Part shown: in pieces, positions 42,247 to 51,978 of the stretch | Position numbering within the stretch: position 1 is the stretch's first letter | How the letters are laid out: every line of letters begins with the position of its first letter | Assembly (NCBI GenBank): GCA_002421425.1 | Contig: DIJZ01000001.1 | Coordinates: forward strand, 52,315 to 116,314 | DNA: 64,000 bases | Source: Caldifarciminota bacterium UBA5631 | GTDB lineage: Bacteria; Hydrothermota; Hydrothermia; UBA1063 | Direction: 5' to 3' | Made by a program: the position numbers and the translations under genes | The notes under the pieces: generated by a model | Seen by the model: the letters and a program-made list of their open reading frames with translations, nothing else | Told to the model about the DNA's origin: nothing | Databases searched by the model: none

Positions 42247-45020
42247 ATATCTTAAGAAGCCAGTTCCCAATACATTCGCTTCACCCATCAGGGTTCAAAA
42301 CATTGAACTTATTGCCACTTTTAGAAACCCAAAATGTGATATATTTCCTGAAAAATTTGGAAGATGAAAAAGTGATTGAAGAAGAAATATCTTCGTTCCC
42401 GGGTTTTTTTGCCCATACTTACAATGACCATTTAGAAACTGAAATAACATCAAATCACGGCCATCTTTTGATCGTTAAGAGCTCCGAAGAGCTATCTAAT
42501 GCAAAGAGTATTCTTTCTTCCTTAAGTTTTCTCACCTTGAGAGTGGGGCAAGAAGTTGACCTGACAGTCCTTGTAAACCTTCTAATTGAAAAGGGATTCG
42601 AACGTACAAGGGTTGTGGAAAAACCCGCGGAGTTCGCAATCAGGGGCGGAATCCTTGATGTTTTTCCAAAGGGGCATATGAAGCCTGTAAGGATAGAACT
42701 ATCAGGAAACACAATAGCGTCCATAAGACTCTTTGATGAAGAATCCCAGCGGTCTTTCAGAAAAATTGACGAAATAAACATAACAGGCATAACTACAAAA
42801 GAAATCTATCGGGAAGTAAAAGTTGTGGAAGAAGTGGAAGGTCGCTCGCCCTTCGAGGTTTCCCATAACATAAATTACCTGGGAAACCTGGAACTCCTTA
42901 AGACAGAGATGCAGAAGCTACATTCCGAAGGTTATTCCCTTTTCTTTTTTGTATATGGAGAAGATAAGGACAAATTCTTCCGGGAACTTTTTCAGTGCTC
43001 GGTGCTGCAAGGGAAAATCTATAATGGCTTTGTATTCCCTCTTGAAAGGATAGCAGTATTTACCGAAGCTGAACTAAGGGGAATAAAATACCGAAAATGG
43101 GTTAGAAAAGAACATTACGGAGAAAGAATTGAAGATTATACGGACCTCAGAGTAGGCGACTTGCTGGTACACCTGGATTATGGAATCGGGAGGTTTTCTG
43201 GCCTTGAAAGAATAGAACTTGAAAACATCAAGTACGATACTATCAGATTGGAGTATAAAGACGGAATTGTTAATATACCGGTGCACAATCTTTCAAAAGT
43301 AGAGAAATACGTAGCTGAAGAAAAGGAAAAAGTCGAGATCTCTGCTCTGGCTTCCCCTCACTGGAAGTTGCGGAGAGCTAAGGCCCTGCTGGAAACATAC
43401 AAATTTGCAATGGACCTGTTAAAAATCCACTCCTACAGAAAAAAAGAACGGGGATTCATTTACAAACCTGTACCTGAGCTCGAGTATAAACTGTACGCAG
43501 AATTTCCTTACGAGGAAACCGAAGGACAAATAAGAGTCATGGAAGAAATTTTTGAAGATATGGAATCTGAAAAGATTATGGATCGTCTGGTGGCTGGAGA
43601 AGTGGGCTTCGGGAAAACTGAAATTGCACTAAGAGCAGCCTTCAGGGCGGTGGTAAACGGGTATCAGGTAGTAATTCTGGTACCAACGACACTACTTGCA
43701 CTCCAGCATTACACGAACTTTTCAAAACGATTAAGAAACTACCCTGTTCAAGTTGCAATGCTTTCCAGGTTAACCCACGAAGCTGAGAGGAAAGCAATAG
43801 TAAATGGACTGCGCGACGGAACGGTAGATATTGTGATTGCTACTCACGCTTTGCTGAGGTCTGCAATAGAATTCAGAAAGCTGGGACTTCTAATTATTGA
43901 CGAAGAACATCGATTTGGAGTCGAAGACAAAGAAATCATTAGAAAAAAATTCCCCGCCGTAGATACCCTGAGGCTTACAGCTACTCCAATACCAAGGACA
44001 CTGCATATGAGCCTCGGGAAAGTATATGACCTTTCTATTCTTGATACCCCGCCATTAGGTCGGGAGTCTGTCGAAACTTACGTGGGGAAAATGGACCCCA
44101 CCCTTATTGAACACGCAATCCGTTTTGAAGTGGAAAGAAACGGGAAGGTCTTTTTTGTAAACAACAGAATCCATGGGCTAAAGGAAATAGTAAAACTTTT
44201 AAAAGACCTTTTTCCTCAACTTCTCATTGGTTACGCACACGGCCGAATGCCTCGTACTCAACTTGAAGATATTTACATAAACTTCTACCTTGGAACCTAC
44301 GATATTCTTGTTTCAACTCCAATAGTGGAAGCAGGCGTGGACTTCCCCGAAGCAAATACAATAATAATTAACAATGCTCACACTTTTGGTCTTGCTGATC
44401 TTCATCAGCTCAGAGGACGTGTGGGCAGGGGGATTAAGAAAGGCTATGCCTATTTTCTAACGCCCGGTAACATTTCCGAAGAGGCAAAAAGAAGGCTTGC
44501 AGTAATTGAAAAATATTCGGAGCTTGGTTCTGGTTTCAAAATTGCGATGAAAGACCTCGAACTCAGGGGGGCAGGTGAGATTCTCGGCAAGAGGCAGCAT
44601 GGATTTGTTAGAACCGTTGGGCTTGAAATGTTTTTCACGTTGCTGGAAGAGGCGATCCTTGAACTGGAAGGTGAGAAGAAATATCAGGAAAAAGATGTTA
44701 AAGTTAAAACCGATGCATATATCCCATTTTATTACATAGAAGATGAAAATGCGCGACTCTCTTTCTACAAAAAACTTGCTGATACAAAAACCGTTGAACA
44801 GCTTGAAGATCTGCGGGAAGAACTGCGAGACCGTTTTGGACCAGTGCCTTCAGAAGTTGAAGAGCTCTTCTTCGTTCAGAAAATAAAGATACTAACCGCA
44901 AGCAACGAAACAATTCAAGGAATCACTGTAAATCCTCACGATATTATTCTGGAAACCACCACGGGGCAAAAGAAATTCAGAAGGGGCATAGATATTGAAT
45001 TACTGAGCAAATGGGCTTAA
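42243..45020 (+). CDS. mfd: Transcription-repair coupling factor Mfd
   Basis: A 925-residue DNA translocase that removes stalled RNA polymerase and recruits UvrA. Domains: a reduced UvrB-homology region (about 1-250, RGGILDVFPKGH at 134-145), a CarD-like RNA-polymerase interaction domain (about 296-360, LRVGDLLVHLDYGIGRF), the translocase with Walker A GEVGFGKT (452-459), DEEH box and TATPIPRTLHM, RecG-type motif around GRVGRG, and the C-terminal D7 domain (about 820-925). It is shorter than the common 1100-1200 residues, chiefly at the N-terminus. The start is GTG at 42243, overlapping the HEAT gene. It heads into the envelope-foldase genes downstream. Confidence 0.93.
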   Translation: MNILRSQFPIHSLHPSGFKTLNLLPLLETQNVIYFLKNLEDEKVIEEEISSFPGFFAHTYNDHLETEITSNHGHLLIVKSSEELSNAKSILSSLSFLTLRVGQEVDLTVLVNLLIEKGFERTRVVEKPAEFAIRGGILDVFPKGHMKPVRIELSGNTIASIRLFDEESQRSFRKIDEINITGITTKEIYREVKVVEEVEGRSPFEVSHNINYLGNLELLKTEMQKLHSEGYSLFFFVYGEDKDKFFRELFQCSVLQGKIYNGFVFPLERIAVFTEAELRGIKYRKWVRKEHYGERIEDYTDLRVGDLLVHLDYGIGRFSGLERIELENIKYDTIRLEYKDGIVNIPVHNLSKVEKYVAEEKEKVEISALASPHWKLRRAKALLETYKFAMDLLKIHSYRKKERGFIYKPVPELEYKLYAEFPYEETEGQIRVMEEIFEDMESEKIMDRLVAGEVGFGKTEIALRAAFRAVVNGYQVVILVPTTLLALQHYTNFSKRLRNYPVQVAMLSRLTHEAERKAIVNGLRDGTVDIVIATHALLRSAIEFRKLGLLIIDEEHRFGVEDKEIIRKKFPAVDTLRLTATPIPRTLHMSLGKVYDLSILDTPPLGRESVETYVGKMDPTLIEHAIRFEVERNGKVFFVNNRIHGLKEIVKLLKDLFPQLLIGYAHGRMPRTQLEDIYINFYLGTYDILVSTPIVEAGVDFPEANTIIINNAHTFGLADLHQLRGRVGRGIKKGYAYFLTPGNISEEAKRRLAVIEKYSELGSGFKIAMKDLELRGAGEILGKRQHGFVRTVGLEMFFTLLEEAILELEGEKKYQEKDVKVKTDAYIPFYYIEDENARLSFYKKLADTKTVEQLEDLREELRDRFGPVPSEVEELFFVQKIKILTASNETIQGITVNPHDIILETTTGQKKFRRGIDIELLSKWA

Positions 45021-45047
45021 ACTTAAACAAAACTATTGGAGGTGTTT

Positions 45048-45854
45048 ATGTGTTTGAAGAAAATTTCGCTGGGGGTAGTTCTTACACTACTTGTGCTTGC
45101 CAGCTGTAAAAAAACTGAGAAAGCTAATGTTGTGGCAACGGTAGATGGAATTAATATCACTGCTCAGGAAATCGAAATTCAAGTTCCCGAAGGATTCAAG
45201 GGTGACCAGAGAGTAAGGGACGAGATCTTGAAGCAATACATGAACGAAATATTGCTATATAAGGCTGCCGTAGACGAAGGTCTTATGAAGAACGAGGACC
45301 TGAAAGCACAGATCAACGTGACAAAAGTCAAAGTAGTAAGTCAGTATTACCTTAACGAGAAGTTAAGTGGCGTCCAGGTATCAGAAGAAGAGCTGAATCG
45401 TGAACTTCAAGCCACAAGGCCGTATTTTGCACAAAAGGTCGATATGGTTGTCCTGTACTATTCTGACAGTTCAAAAACCGCACAGTACAGAGCCCTTTTG
45501 CTTAATACCTACCCCACTATAGTATCAGAGGTAAACAAACTTAATCCGCAGGAAGTGCAGGTCGCACCCCTCAGCGAGAACCTTGGAGTAATATATTATT
45601 CATACGGAAAGGAGCTGTTCGACATAATTAGTTCCTTGAAAATAGGAGAGATTTCAAATCCAATTCCGTTATCTTCTTCGGGCTATTTTGCTCTTATAAA
45701 AGTGTTGAGTACTTCCAGAGACACAGTAAAGGAAGACGAAATCAAGCAGTTCTTAAACAGAACCCTTGTTACTTTGAGGCAAAATAGCACTAGGGACTCT
45801 ATCATAACTGCTCTTCAAAATAAATACAAAGTTACGGAGGTCACAGGCAAATGA
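45048..45854 (+). CDS. SurA/PrsA-like lipoprotein with degenerate PPIase domain
   Basis: A 268-residue protein. I use the ATG at 45048, 5 nt after GGAGG; a TTG 12 nt earlier would lie inside the ribosome site. A lipobox LVLASC gives lipidated Cys20. After it comes a SurA-like N-terminal helical domain (about 25-120) and a C-terminal region (about 125-225) that has the length and LSSSGYFALIKVL end of a parvulin domain but lacks the HIL-type active-site histidines. A holdase chaperone for outer-membrane proteins is likely; isomerase activity is unlikely. It overlaps the true SurA-like gene by 4 bp. Confidence 0.8.
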   Translation: MCLKKISLGVVLTLLVLASCKKTEKANVVATVDGINITAQEIEIQVPEGFKGDQRVRDEILKQYMNEILLYKAAVDEGLMKNEDLKAQINVTKVKVVSQYYLNEKLSGVQVSEEELNRELQATRPYFAQKVDMVVLYYSDSSKTAQYRALLLNTYPTIVSEVNKLNPQEVQVAPLSENLGVIYYSYGKELFDIISSLKIGEISNPIPLSSSGYFALIKVLSTSRDTVKEDEIKQFLNRTLVTLRQNSTRDSIITALQNKYKVTEVTGK

Positions 45855-47116
45855 AGAAATTTATTCTACCTCTCTTTATTCTCTGCAACCTGTTGTACTC
45901 CCAGCAAACCCTGGAAGACAAAGTCGTAGCAAGAGTTGGGGATGAAGTAATTACACTTTCTGAGCTTAACGAAATCTACGACAACTACAAAAACCTTTAT
46001 CCCAGTGTACCAGAGAAAGAATTGAAGAATTCCATTCTCGAGGAACTCATTAATAACAAGCTCATCCTCCACGCTGCTAAAAAAGATACTACAATTACAC
46101 GCCCATCCATCGACGAGGTTAACCAGGCCCTTGAAGAAAGAATCAAATACTTTGAAAACCAATACGGTACGGAAAACTTCGAGACTCTCCTGAAAAATCA
46201 GGGACTTACAAGGGATGCCCTCAAAGAAATGTACAGGGATAATATCACTGATGAGATAATCGTACAGAGGTATATTGAAAAGTACGTAAGGCCAAAAATC
46301 CAGGTCACTCCTCAGGAAGTTCGGAATTTCTACGACTCCTATAAAGATTCTCTGAAAGAACCTAATATGTACAGAATTTCCCATATCTTCATAAAAGTAA
46401 ATATTGACTCTACCCAAGAATCAATTGCACTGAAGAAAGCACAAAGTTTTTACAATCAAATAAAGAAAGGCGCTTCCTTTGAAGATCTTGCAAACCGGTA
46501 CTCCGATGACAGAGAATCCGCATCTTACGGTGGCAACCTTGGCACCATAGTCCGCAACTTTTTCCCTCCCGAGGTTCAGGAAAAACTCGACAAATTGAAC
46601 CCGGGCGAGGTATCGGAACCCATAAGAGGAGATTACGGTTACCATATTTTTAAGCTTGTCAGCAGAAAGGGCAACTACTACGAACTGAAACATATTCTTG
46701 TAAAGGTGGAACCTAAAGCCGAAGAGTGGAACAAAGCATACCAGAAAGCAGTTTCAATAAAAAACAAAATTGAAGTTCAGAAACAAAACTTTGACGAGCT
46801 TGCAAAAAATTACTCCGATGACGAGGATACAAAGGAACTTGGAGGAGACATGGGATGGATACCCGCTCAGAATCTTCCTGAGGGGTTCAAAGAAAAGATC
46901 GAGAATGCAAAAATTAATGAGATTATCATTTTGAAGGATCAGTACGGATACCATGTCGCAAAGGTTACTGATAAGAAATCCGGCAGGGTTCCAGAATTTT
47001 CTGAGATACAGAATAACATAAGACAGTATATCGAGAACCAGAAAATGCAGGAGGAGCTCGGAAAATTAATCACGCAGTTGCGGCAAAAAATTTTTGTTGA
47101 AATTAAAGAATTTTGA
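45851..47116 (+). CDS. surA: SurA-like periplasmic peptidyl-prolyl isomerase
   Basis: A 421-residue periplasmic chaperone with signal peptide (1-17), an N-terminal SurA helical domain (about 22-165) and two parvulin domains (about 174-270 and 278-380). Each keeps the parvulin start (YRISHIFIKV and YELKHILVKV) and the YGGNLG/LGGDMG and GYHIFKLV/GYHVAKVT blocks. SurA escorts unfolded barrels to BamA, and this fits the predicted outer membrane. It overlaps the lipoprotein upstream and the S4 gene downstream by 4 bp. Confidence 0.9.
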   Translation: MKKFILPLFILCNLLYSQQTLEDKVVARVGDEVITLSELNEIYDNYKNLYPSVPEKELKNSILEELINNKLILHAAKKDTTITRPSIDEVNQALEERIKYFENQYGTENFETLLKNQGLTRDALKEMYRDNITDEIIVQRYIEKYVRPKIQVTPQEVRNFYDSYKDSLKEPNMYRISHIFIKVNIDSTQESIALKKAQSFYNQIKKGASFEDLANRYSDDRESASYGGNLGTIVRNFFPPEVQEKLDKLNPGEVSEPIRGDYGYHIFKLVSRKGNYYELKHILVKVEPKAEEWNKAYQKAVSIKNKIEVQKQNFDELAKNYSDDEDTKELGGDMGWIPAQNLPEGFKEKIENAKINEIIILKDQYGYHVAKVTDKKSGRVPEFSEIQNNIRQYIENQKMQEELGKLITQLRQKIFVEIKEF

Positions 47117-47406
47117 GAATCGACATTTTTCTTAAAAATGCCGGTGTGATTCCATCCAGAGCAAAAGTGAAACATTTTGAGATAGCAGTAAATGGTGAAA
47201 AAAAGAAACCTTCCTACGAAATTCACAGAAACGATATTGTGGAATTAGTTGACGAGAGAGGAAACTTCTTAAAATTCAGAATCGAGGACATTCCACCCTC
47301 CAACCTGTCCAGAAGAGAAAGAGGAAAGTACATAAAAATTCTTGAGAAAGGACAGGCACAACAATCGAGGGAGAACTTCCTGAAATGGCTGTTCGAAAAT
47401 CACTAA
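47113..47406 (+). CDS. Small S4-domain RNA-binding protein
   Basis: A 97-residue protein whose N-terminal half (1-55) is an S4 fold: MRIDIFLKNAGVIPSRAKVK, then VNGEKKKPSYEIHRNDIVEL. It resembles the small stand-alone S4 proteins of the Hsp15/RqcH-associated type, which bind rRNA or tRNA on stalled 50S subunits. The C-terminal half is charged, with a basic helix. The start is TTG at 47113, overlapping the surA stop. It is followed by the TPR lipoprotein with a 22-bp overlap. Confidence 0.8.
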   Translation: MRIDIFLKNAGVIPSRAKVKHFEIAVNGEKKKPSYEIHRNDIVELVDERGNFLKFRIEDIPPSNLSRRERGKYIKILEKGQAQQSRENFLKWLFENH

Positions 47407-48689
47407 TATACTTATTTTTTCTCTTTTGCTCCTGCGCGTACTTTAATACCTTCTATAATGCAAAGGTTTACTTCAGAGAAGCTGAGAAAATATATAGAGA
47501 ACAGAATCAGAATACACGTGAATCTTCCGCAAAATACAACAAGGTGATAGAAAAGAGTTCAAAAATTTTTGAATTCTACAAAGAATCTAAATACACCGAC
47601 GACGCGTTGTTTCTGACAGCAATTTCATACAAGAGACTGGGTGATTATACAAAATCAAAAATTAAATTCGAAGAACTTTTCAACTTCTTCCCGAACTCTC
47701 CGTATGCGAGAATGGCACTGGGTGAATATATCGACCTTTTAATAAATTTGAACTACATAGAAGAGGCAACCCTTGAATTCAAAAAGCACCCTGAAATCAG
47801 CAAAGATGCAAGTTTCTACCTTATAAAGACAAAACTTTTATTTGCCCAGAAAAAATACGCAGACATCATTCCTTTTGTCGAATCCGAGAAGAAAAACCTA
47901 ACGAAAAGTCCAGTGCGAAAGGAGGTGTTTCAGTTTGCACTGGAAGCGGCCCTAAAGATCAATGAAATGGAAAAGGCAGAGGAGTACCTTCAACAGGTAG
48001 AGAAATATGCCACAACAGAAGACCGACGGCTTTACATCGCAATAACAAGAGCTAATATCCTTTCAGGCCGCGGAATGTTAACTGAAGCATTACAGGTTCT
48101 TGAAAAAACGGAATTCCAGGAAGGATCACAGGGGAAAAGGGTCATCGACTATGAGAAAGCCAAACTTTATACTATGGCTGGTAAATATGAAGATGCCCTT
48201 GGAGTGATTGAAAAAATAATAGAAAAAACTCAGAGAGACTCCACATACACTAAAGCGCTCTTTCTAAAAGGAAAGATTATGGAAAGTCTGGATAGTTTGA
48301 GTACTGCTATTTCGATATACCAGGACCTGAAAAACTTCCCTCTTTCAAAAAGTCTGAGGGACGAAGTAGAAATCCGATACAACTCGCTCCTGGAAGTTTC
48401 CTCCGAGGAAAATGGTGATCAAAGCAAGCTTAGAAAAGCAGAGCTTTATCTTCTCGATCTCGGAAACCCTGAAAAAGCTTTAAGCCTGTATAGCGAACTC
48501 TTCGAGAATGCCACCGATAACGATGTAAGAGCAAAGGCAATGTACGCTGCGATGATCATTTACAAGAATTACCTGAAAAATGAAGATAAGGCTAAGGAAC
48601 TCGCACATCGCATCGTTAGTGAATTTCCTGACTCTTACCAGGCCTCGAAAATTACCGAACTGAAATTATTGAATGTTACAGAAAATTAA
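47385..48689 (+). CDS. TPR-repeat outer-membrane lipoprotein (BamD-like layout)
   Basis: A 434-residue lipoprotein with lipobox LFCSC, lipidated Cys17, followed by AYFNTFYNAKVYFREAEK, a start often seen on TPR lipoproteins of FCB-type bacteria. The rest is a chain of TPR-like helical hairpins (about 30-430), for example FNFFPNSPYARMALGEYIDL and SLYSELFENATDNDVRAKAMY. BamD, which assembles barrels with BamA, has a similar lipidated TPR layout but is shorter. Placement after surA-like genes supports a role in outer-membrane biogenesis. BamD function itself is an inference. Confidence 0.8.
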   Translation: MAVRKSLIYLFFLFCSCAYFNTFYNAKVYFREAEKIYREQNQNTRESSAKYNKVIEKSSKIFEFYKESKYTDDALFLTAISYKRLGDYTKSKIKFEELFNFFPNSPYARMALGEYIDLLINLNYIEEATLEFKKHPEISKDASFYLIKTKLLFAQKKYADIIPFVESEKKNLTKSPVRKEVFQFALEAALKINEMEKAEEYLQQVEKYATTEDRRLYIAITRANILSGRGMLTEALQVLEKTEFQEGSQGKRVIDYEKAKLYTMAGKYEDALGVIEKIIEKTQRDSTYTKALFLKGKIMESLDSLSTAISIYQDLKNFPLSKSLRDEVEIRYNSLLEVSSEENGDQSKLRKAELYLLDLGNPEKALSLYSELFENATDNDVRAKAMYAAMIIYKNYLKNEDKAKELAHRIVSEFPDSYQASKITELKLLNVTEN

Positions 48690-48697
48690 GTTATAAT
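48669..48697 (+). promoter_or_regulatory. Promoter of VWA-FHA-PP2C-kinase operon, near leaderless
   Basis: TTGAAT (48669-48674), 17-nt spacer, consensus TATAAT (48692-48697), with 10 nt to the ATG at 48708. The -35 box lies inside the end of the TPR gene. There is no Shine-Dalgarno before the start, so the leader would be only a few bases. Confidence 0.7.
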
Positions 48698-48707
48698 TCA
48701 ATACGAT

Positions 48708-49964
48708 ATGGCGCTTTTGAAATCGAAAGAAAATATTATTTTATCCTACGTTTGGGAAAACCCTACTATAACACAGAATTTGCCCTTTGAAGAGCAAAAA
48801 TTTCTGCTTTTAAAGATTAGACCTGTCGATATACCTCCAACTCCAAGAGTAAACCTGATTCTAGTACTTGACAAAAGTTCGTCTATGGAAGGAGAGCCAC
48901 TGGAGAATCTAAAGAAAGCTGTAAAGGAAATCCTTCAGGTTCTCGATGAGAATGACAGAATTAGCATAGTACTATTTGATTCTGAAGCAAGAACCCTTGT
49001 TTCAAACTCACCTGCTTCCCAGAGAAGAGAGTTGCGAACGAGGGTTGAGGACATCTATCCAATTGGAGGGACCTGCATTGACGAAGGAATTGCCTTTGGG
49101 ATCGAAGAGGCTGAGAAATTTCAATCCGAAGAAATGATAAGCTGGATGATACTGCTGACCGATGGGAAGAATGAACATGGTGACAACGATAGATGCCTTG
49201 AATTATCAAGAGTTGCAAAAAGAAAGGGAATAAATATATCGACAATTGGACTTGGCAGAAAGTGGGATCCCAGACTCCTGGAGCAGATTGCAGACCTCTC
49301 TGGAGGAAAGATGTATTATGTTGAAAATCCAGAAGATCTCAAGGATCGTTTTTTAAAAGAATTCCACAGTATAAAAAATATTGCCTACAGGGACATCGCT
49401 CTAAAAATCAAACTTGAAAAGTTCGCAAGAATTTCCGACGTATCGCCAGCCTTCGTAATATACCCTCAAATAAAGAAAGTTGAGCCACTATGGGATGGTG
49501 AACAATGGATTCTGGAAGTCGGCAACCTTGATCGGGAAAATGAGAAGCTAGTACTTTTACAGATGTTTATGTCAGAGCCCCAGTCTAGCTATATAAACAA
49601 AGTATTTGAATACAGAATTGAGTACCGTACAATCTTTGGTGAAAAACATGAAAGTAGCACCCATAATGTTGTGCTTGAAGTTACAGAAAGCTACGTAGCA
49701 CAGTTCGATGACGAAGTGAGAGATGTCCTGCAAAGAGTAAGTCTTTATGTGCAGCAGGAACTCGCAGAAAAATTAATGGACGATGGGAAACCTCTCGAAG
49801 CTTTGACAGTACTCCAAACAATGGTTCAGACAGCTATAAAGTTCGAAGACGACGAACTGAAGAAACTAATTGAAGAGAATATCCAGAAAGTGAAACTGGA
49901 AGGTAGCATCCCTGATGAATTGCGTATAAAAACAAAATACGAAACAAAGATGATAGAAGAATGA
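48708..49964 (+). CDS. VWA-domain protein of phosphorylation operon
   Basis: A 418-residue cytoplasmic protein with a von Willebrand A domain (about 45-225). The MIDAS metal site is complete: Asp55-x-Ser57-x-Ser59 in LDKSSSMEGE, Thr122 in GGTCIDEG and Asp152 in LLTDGKN. The rest (about 230-418) is a beta-rich region and a helical C-terminus similar in layout to bacterial VWA/inter-alpha-trypsin-like proteins. No signal peptide or membrane helix is visible. It is the first gene of a four-gene operon with FHA, PP2C and Ser/Thr kinase genes (4-bp overlaps throughout). A role as substrate or scaffold of the kinase is likely. Confidence 0.88.
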   Translation: MALLKSKENIILSYVWENPTITQNLPFEEQKFLLLKIRPVDIPPTPRVNLILVLDKSSSMEGEPLENLKKAVKEILQVLDENDRISIVLFDSEARTLVSNSPASQRRELRTRVEDIYPIGGTCIDEGIAFGIEEAEKFQSEEMISWMILLTDGKNEHGDNDRCLELSRVAKRKGINISTIGLGRKWDPRLLEQIADLSGGKMYYVENPEDLKDRFLKEFHSIKNIAYRDIALKIKLEKFARISDVSPAFVIYPQIKKVEPLWDGEQWILEVGNLDRENEKLVLLQMFMSEPQSSYINKVFEYRIEYRTIFGEKHESSTHNVVLEVTESYVAQFDDEVRDVLQRVSLYVQQELAEKLMDDGKPLEALTVLQTMVQTAIKFEDDELKKLIEENIQKVKLEGSIPDELRIKTKYETKMIEE

Positions 49965-50497
49965 AGTGTCCAATATGTAGTTTTCAGAATAGAGACGGCG
50001 TGAAATTCTGTGAAAGATGCCTGTCTGCGCTGGATATTTTTACGTTGAAACCCGAAGACGAAGGGATTTACTGTCCACAGGGCCATTGGAATCCCAGTGG
50101 ATCAAAGTTCTGTTCAATCTGCGGCGAACCAATTATGAAAGAACAAATTCTCCTCAGCCCCTATGCATTAGTAGAAAAAGACTCTGGCGAACTCATAAGC
50201 TTGCCGGTGAGTGATGAAAAGCTTACGAAAATAATAGTTGGAAGAAAGAGTGTCGATTTTACACCCGATGTGGATCTTTCGCTTTTTCCCTCATCGGCTA
50301 CTGTATCCAGAAAGCATGCAGTGCTTATAATAGATTCTGAATCCAGGTCCGTTTCTATTCAGGATCTCGGTAGCACAAATGGAACATACATTAATGGCGA
50401 AAGATTAGATCCAGCAAAAACCTATAAATTGAATCCGGGTGATGTAGTAAGTTTCAGCAAGAAGCTGCATCTGACTCTGGAGGTAAAAGAAAAATGA
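49961..50497 (+). CDS. Double zinc-ribbon FHA-domain protein
   Basis: A 178-residue protein with a zinc ribbon at the N-terminus (Cys3, Cys6, Cys17, Cys20), a second Cys/His cluster (Cys38, His42, Cys51, Cys54) and a C-terminal FHA domain (about 75-178). FHA binding residues are visible: GRK at 94-96, SRKH at 116-119 and GSTNGT at 137-142. FHA domains bind phosphothreonine peptides, so this is a reader of the operon's kinase. The zinc ribbons match those on the PP2C and kinase proteins and could drive complex formation. It overlaps both neighbours by 4 bp. Confidence 0.92.
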   Translation: MKCPICSFQNRDGVKFCERCLSALDIFTLKPEDEGIYCPQGHWNPSGSKFCSICGEPIMKEQILLSPYALVEKDSGELISLPVSDEKLTKIIVGRKSVDFTPDVDLSLFPSSATVSRKHAVLIIDSESRSVSIQDLGSTNGTYINGERLDPAKTYKLNPGDVVSFSKKLHLTLEVKEK

Positions 50498-51978
50498 GAC
50501 TCCTGAGGTGCCCAAGATGTAATACTTTTAACGCTCCGGAAGCACAAAAATGTGTAGTATGCGGCTTTGAACTCACTTCCCGTTTCTGTACAAAATGCGG
50601 AATTAAGGTCGAGATAGATAGAGAAAAGTGTCCAAATTGTGGTACTGATCTCACAAAACTGGTCTTTACTCCTTACCTGATAAGAGACTTCGATGATGCA
50701 AAATATCAGTTTCAATCAAAAGAAAGAATTGGAATTTTGCTGAGAGAAAAGAACCCGAATCTCACAAAAATACAACTTGATTCGGACATATTCAAGTTCT
50801 TCAACGCCTCCGGGAATCTTTATGACGCTCTGGAGGTTGGAAAGAACAACTTTGTTCCCATCCTGGAAAAACCATCCGAGCTTAGGAACATAGACGAAAT
50901 CTGGGCCGAGAACGGTGATGAGGGGAAAATTAAATTCCTGAAGTCCATACTATCAAGGCTCTCAGGATACGAACTATATTTTCCTGAAAGGGAAGAAGAA
51001 ATTCTCTTCGACGAAAAATCCAGGCCTTACTTCCAGGTATATGAGGAAAAGAAAAAAGGGTTTGTTGATGCAAAAGAATTTCTGTGTCATATTATAAGTC
51101 ATCTTAAAGGCAGTCGTGATTCTCTATGGGAGAAAGAGAAAAATGATATCCTTAGAAAGAAGTGTGAAATTCCGCTGGTTCTGAAGTGGTTTAATAGAAT
51201 CGAAAAGGAGATGAACTTACCGTCAATCAAATATGTTGGAATTAGTGATAAAGGACCAGCAAGAAGCAAAAACGAAGATGCAATTCTTATGCTGGAATCC
51301 TTTTCTGAAACCCACACAGGAGAGGATGTCGATGCCGCCAAAAGGTACCTTTTTGTCCTCTCTGATGGCCTCGGAGGACATGAAAAAGGAGAAGTTGCAG
51401 CTGAACTCATCCTTGAAGGAATAAAAAGAGAATTCTACAGGACTCTGCTCCCTAAAAAGAGAATCGAACTCGAGGATGTGGTTGAATCTGTTGGCGTTGT
51501 CAATAACCTTGTTTATTCAAGAAATGTCCAAACGGATATGCAAACCCAGAAAATGGGTGGGACTGTTTCGGGCCTTATTATTGATTGTGATCGCTTTTTA
51601 ATATTCAATGTTGGAGACTCGCCAATATTTCTATTCACTGAGGATCAAACCCTCGAGCTTTCAACAAGAGATATTTCCCAGAGGAAAAACAAAGCAATAA
51701 CACAAGCAATAGGAATCAGAACATCAGAAGACATTCAGGTACACGTTGATGAATTGCAAACACCGCGGGAAAAGTTTAGAATTCTAATCTGTTCAGATGG
51801 TCTAAGTGATGTAATCTCACCAGATGAAATGAAGACAATAATTGATAGTTGCAAAGGTGACCTTCACGAAGCAAATACAAAGCTGATTGAAGAGTCGTAC
51901 AGAAGGAATACAACCGATAACGTTAGTTTTATCTTGGTTCAAATAGAAAGAAAAACCGTCATAGGAAGCGAAATATGA
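50494..51978 (+). CDS. Zinc-ribbon PP2C-family protein phosphatase
   Basis: A 494-residue protein. Two zinc ribbons occupy 1-50 (Cys6, Cys9, Cys20, Cys23 and Cys32, Cys35, Cys46, Cys49). A middle helical region (about 55-240) has no family I recognise. The PP2C domain (about 245-490) keeps the metal-binding motifs SKNEDA (258-263), LSDGLGGHEKGE (289-300), GGTVSG, FNVGDSP, ICSDGLSD and DNVSFILV. It would reverse the kinase encoded next. It has no membrane segment. It overlaps both neighbours by 4 bp. Confidence 0.92.
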   Translation: MRLLRCPRCNTFNAPEAQKCVVCGFELTSRFCTKCGIKVEIDREKCPNCGTDLTKLVFTPYLIRDFDDAKYQFQSKERIGILLREKNPNLTKIQLDSDIFKFFNASGNLYDALEVGKNNFVPILEKPSELRNIDEIWAENGDEGKIKFLKSILSRLSGYELYFPEREEEILFDEKSRPYFQVYEEKKKGFVDAKEFLCHIISHLKGSRDSLWEKEKNDILRKKCEIPLVLKWFNRIEKEMNLPSIKYVGISDKGPARSKNEDAILMLESFSETHTGEDVDAAKRYLFVLSDGLGGHEKGEVAAELILEGIKREFYRTLLPKKRIELEDVVESVGVVNNLVYSRNVQTDMQTQKMGGTVSGLIIDCDRFLIFNVGDSPIFLFTEDQTLELSTRDISQRKNKAITQAIGIRTSEDIQVHVDELQTPREKFRILICSDGLSDVISPDEMKTIIDSCKGDLHEANTKLIEESYRRNTTDNVSFILVQIERKTVIGSEI

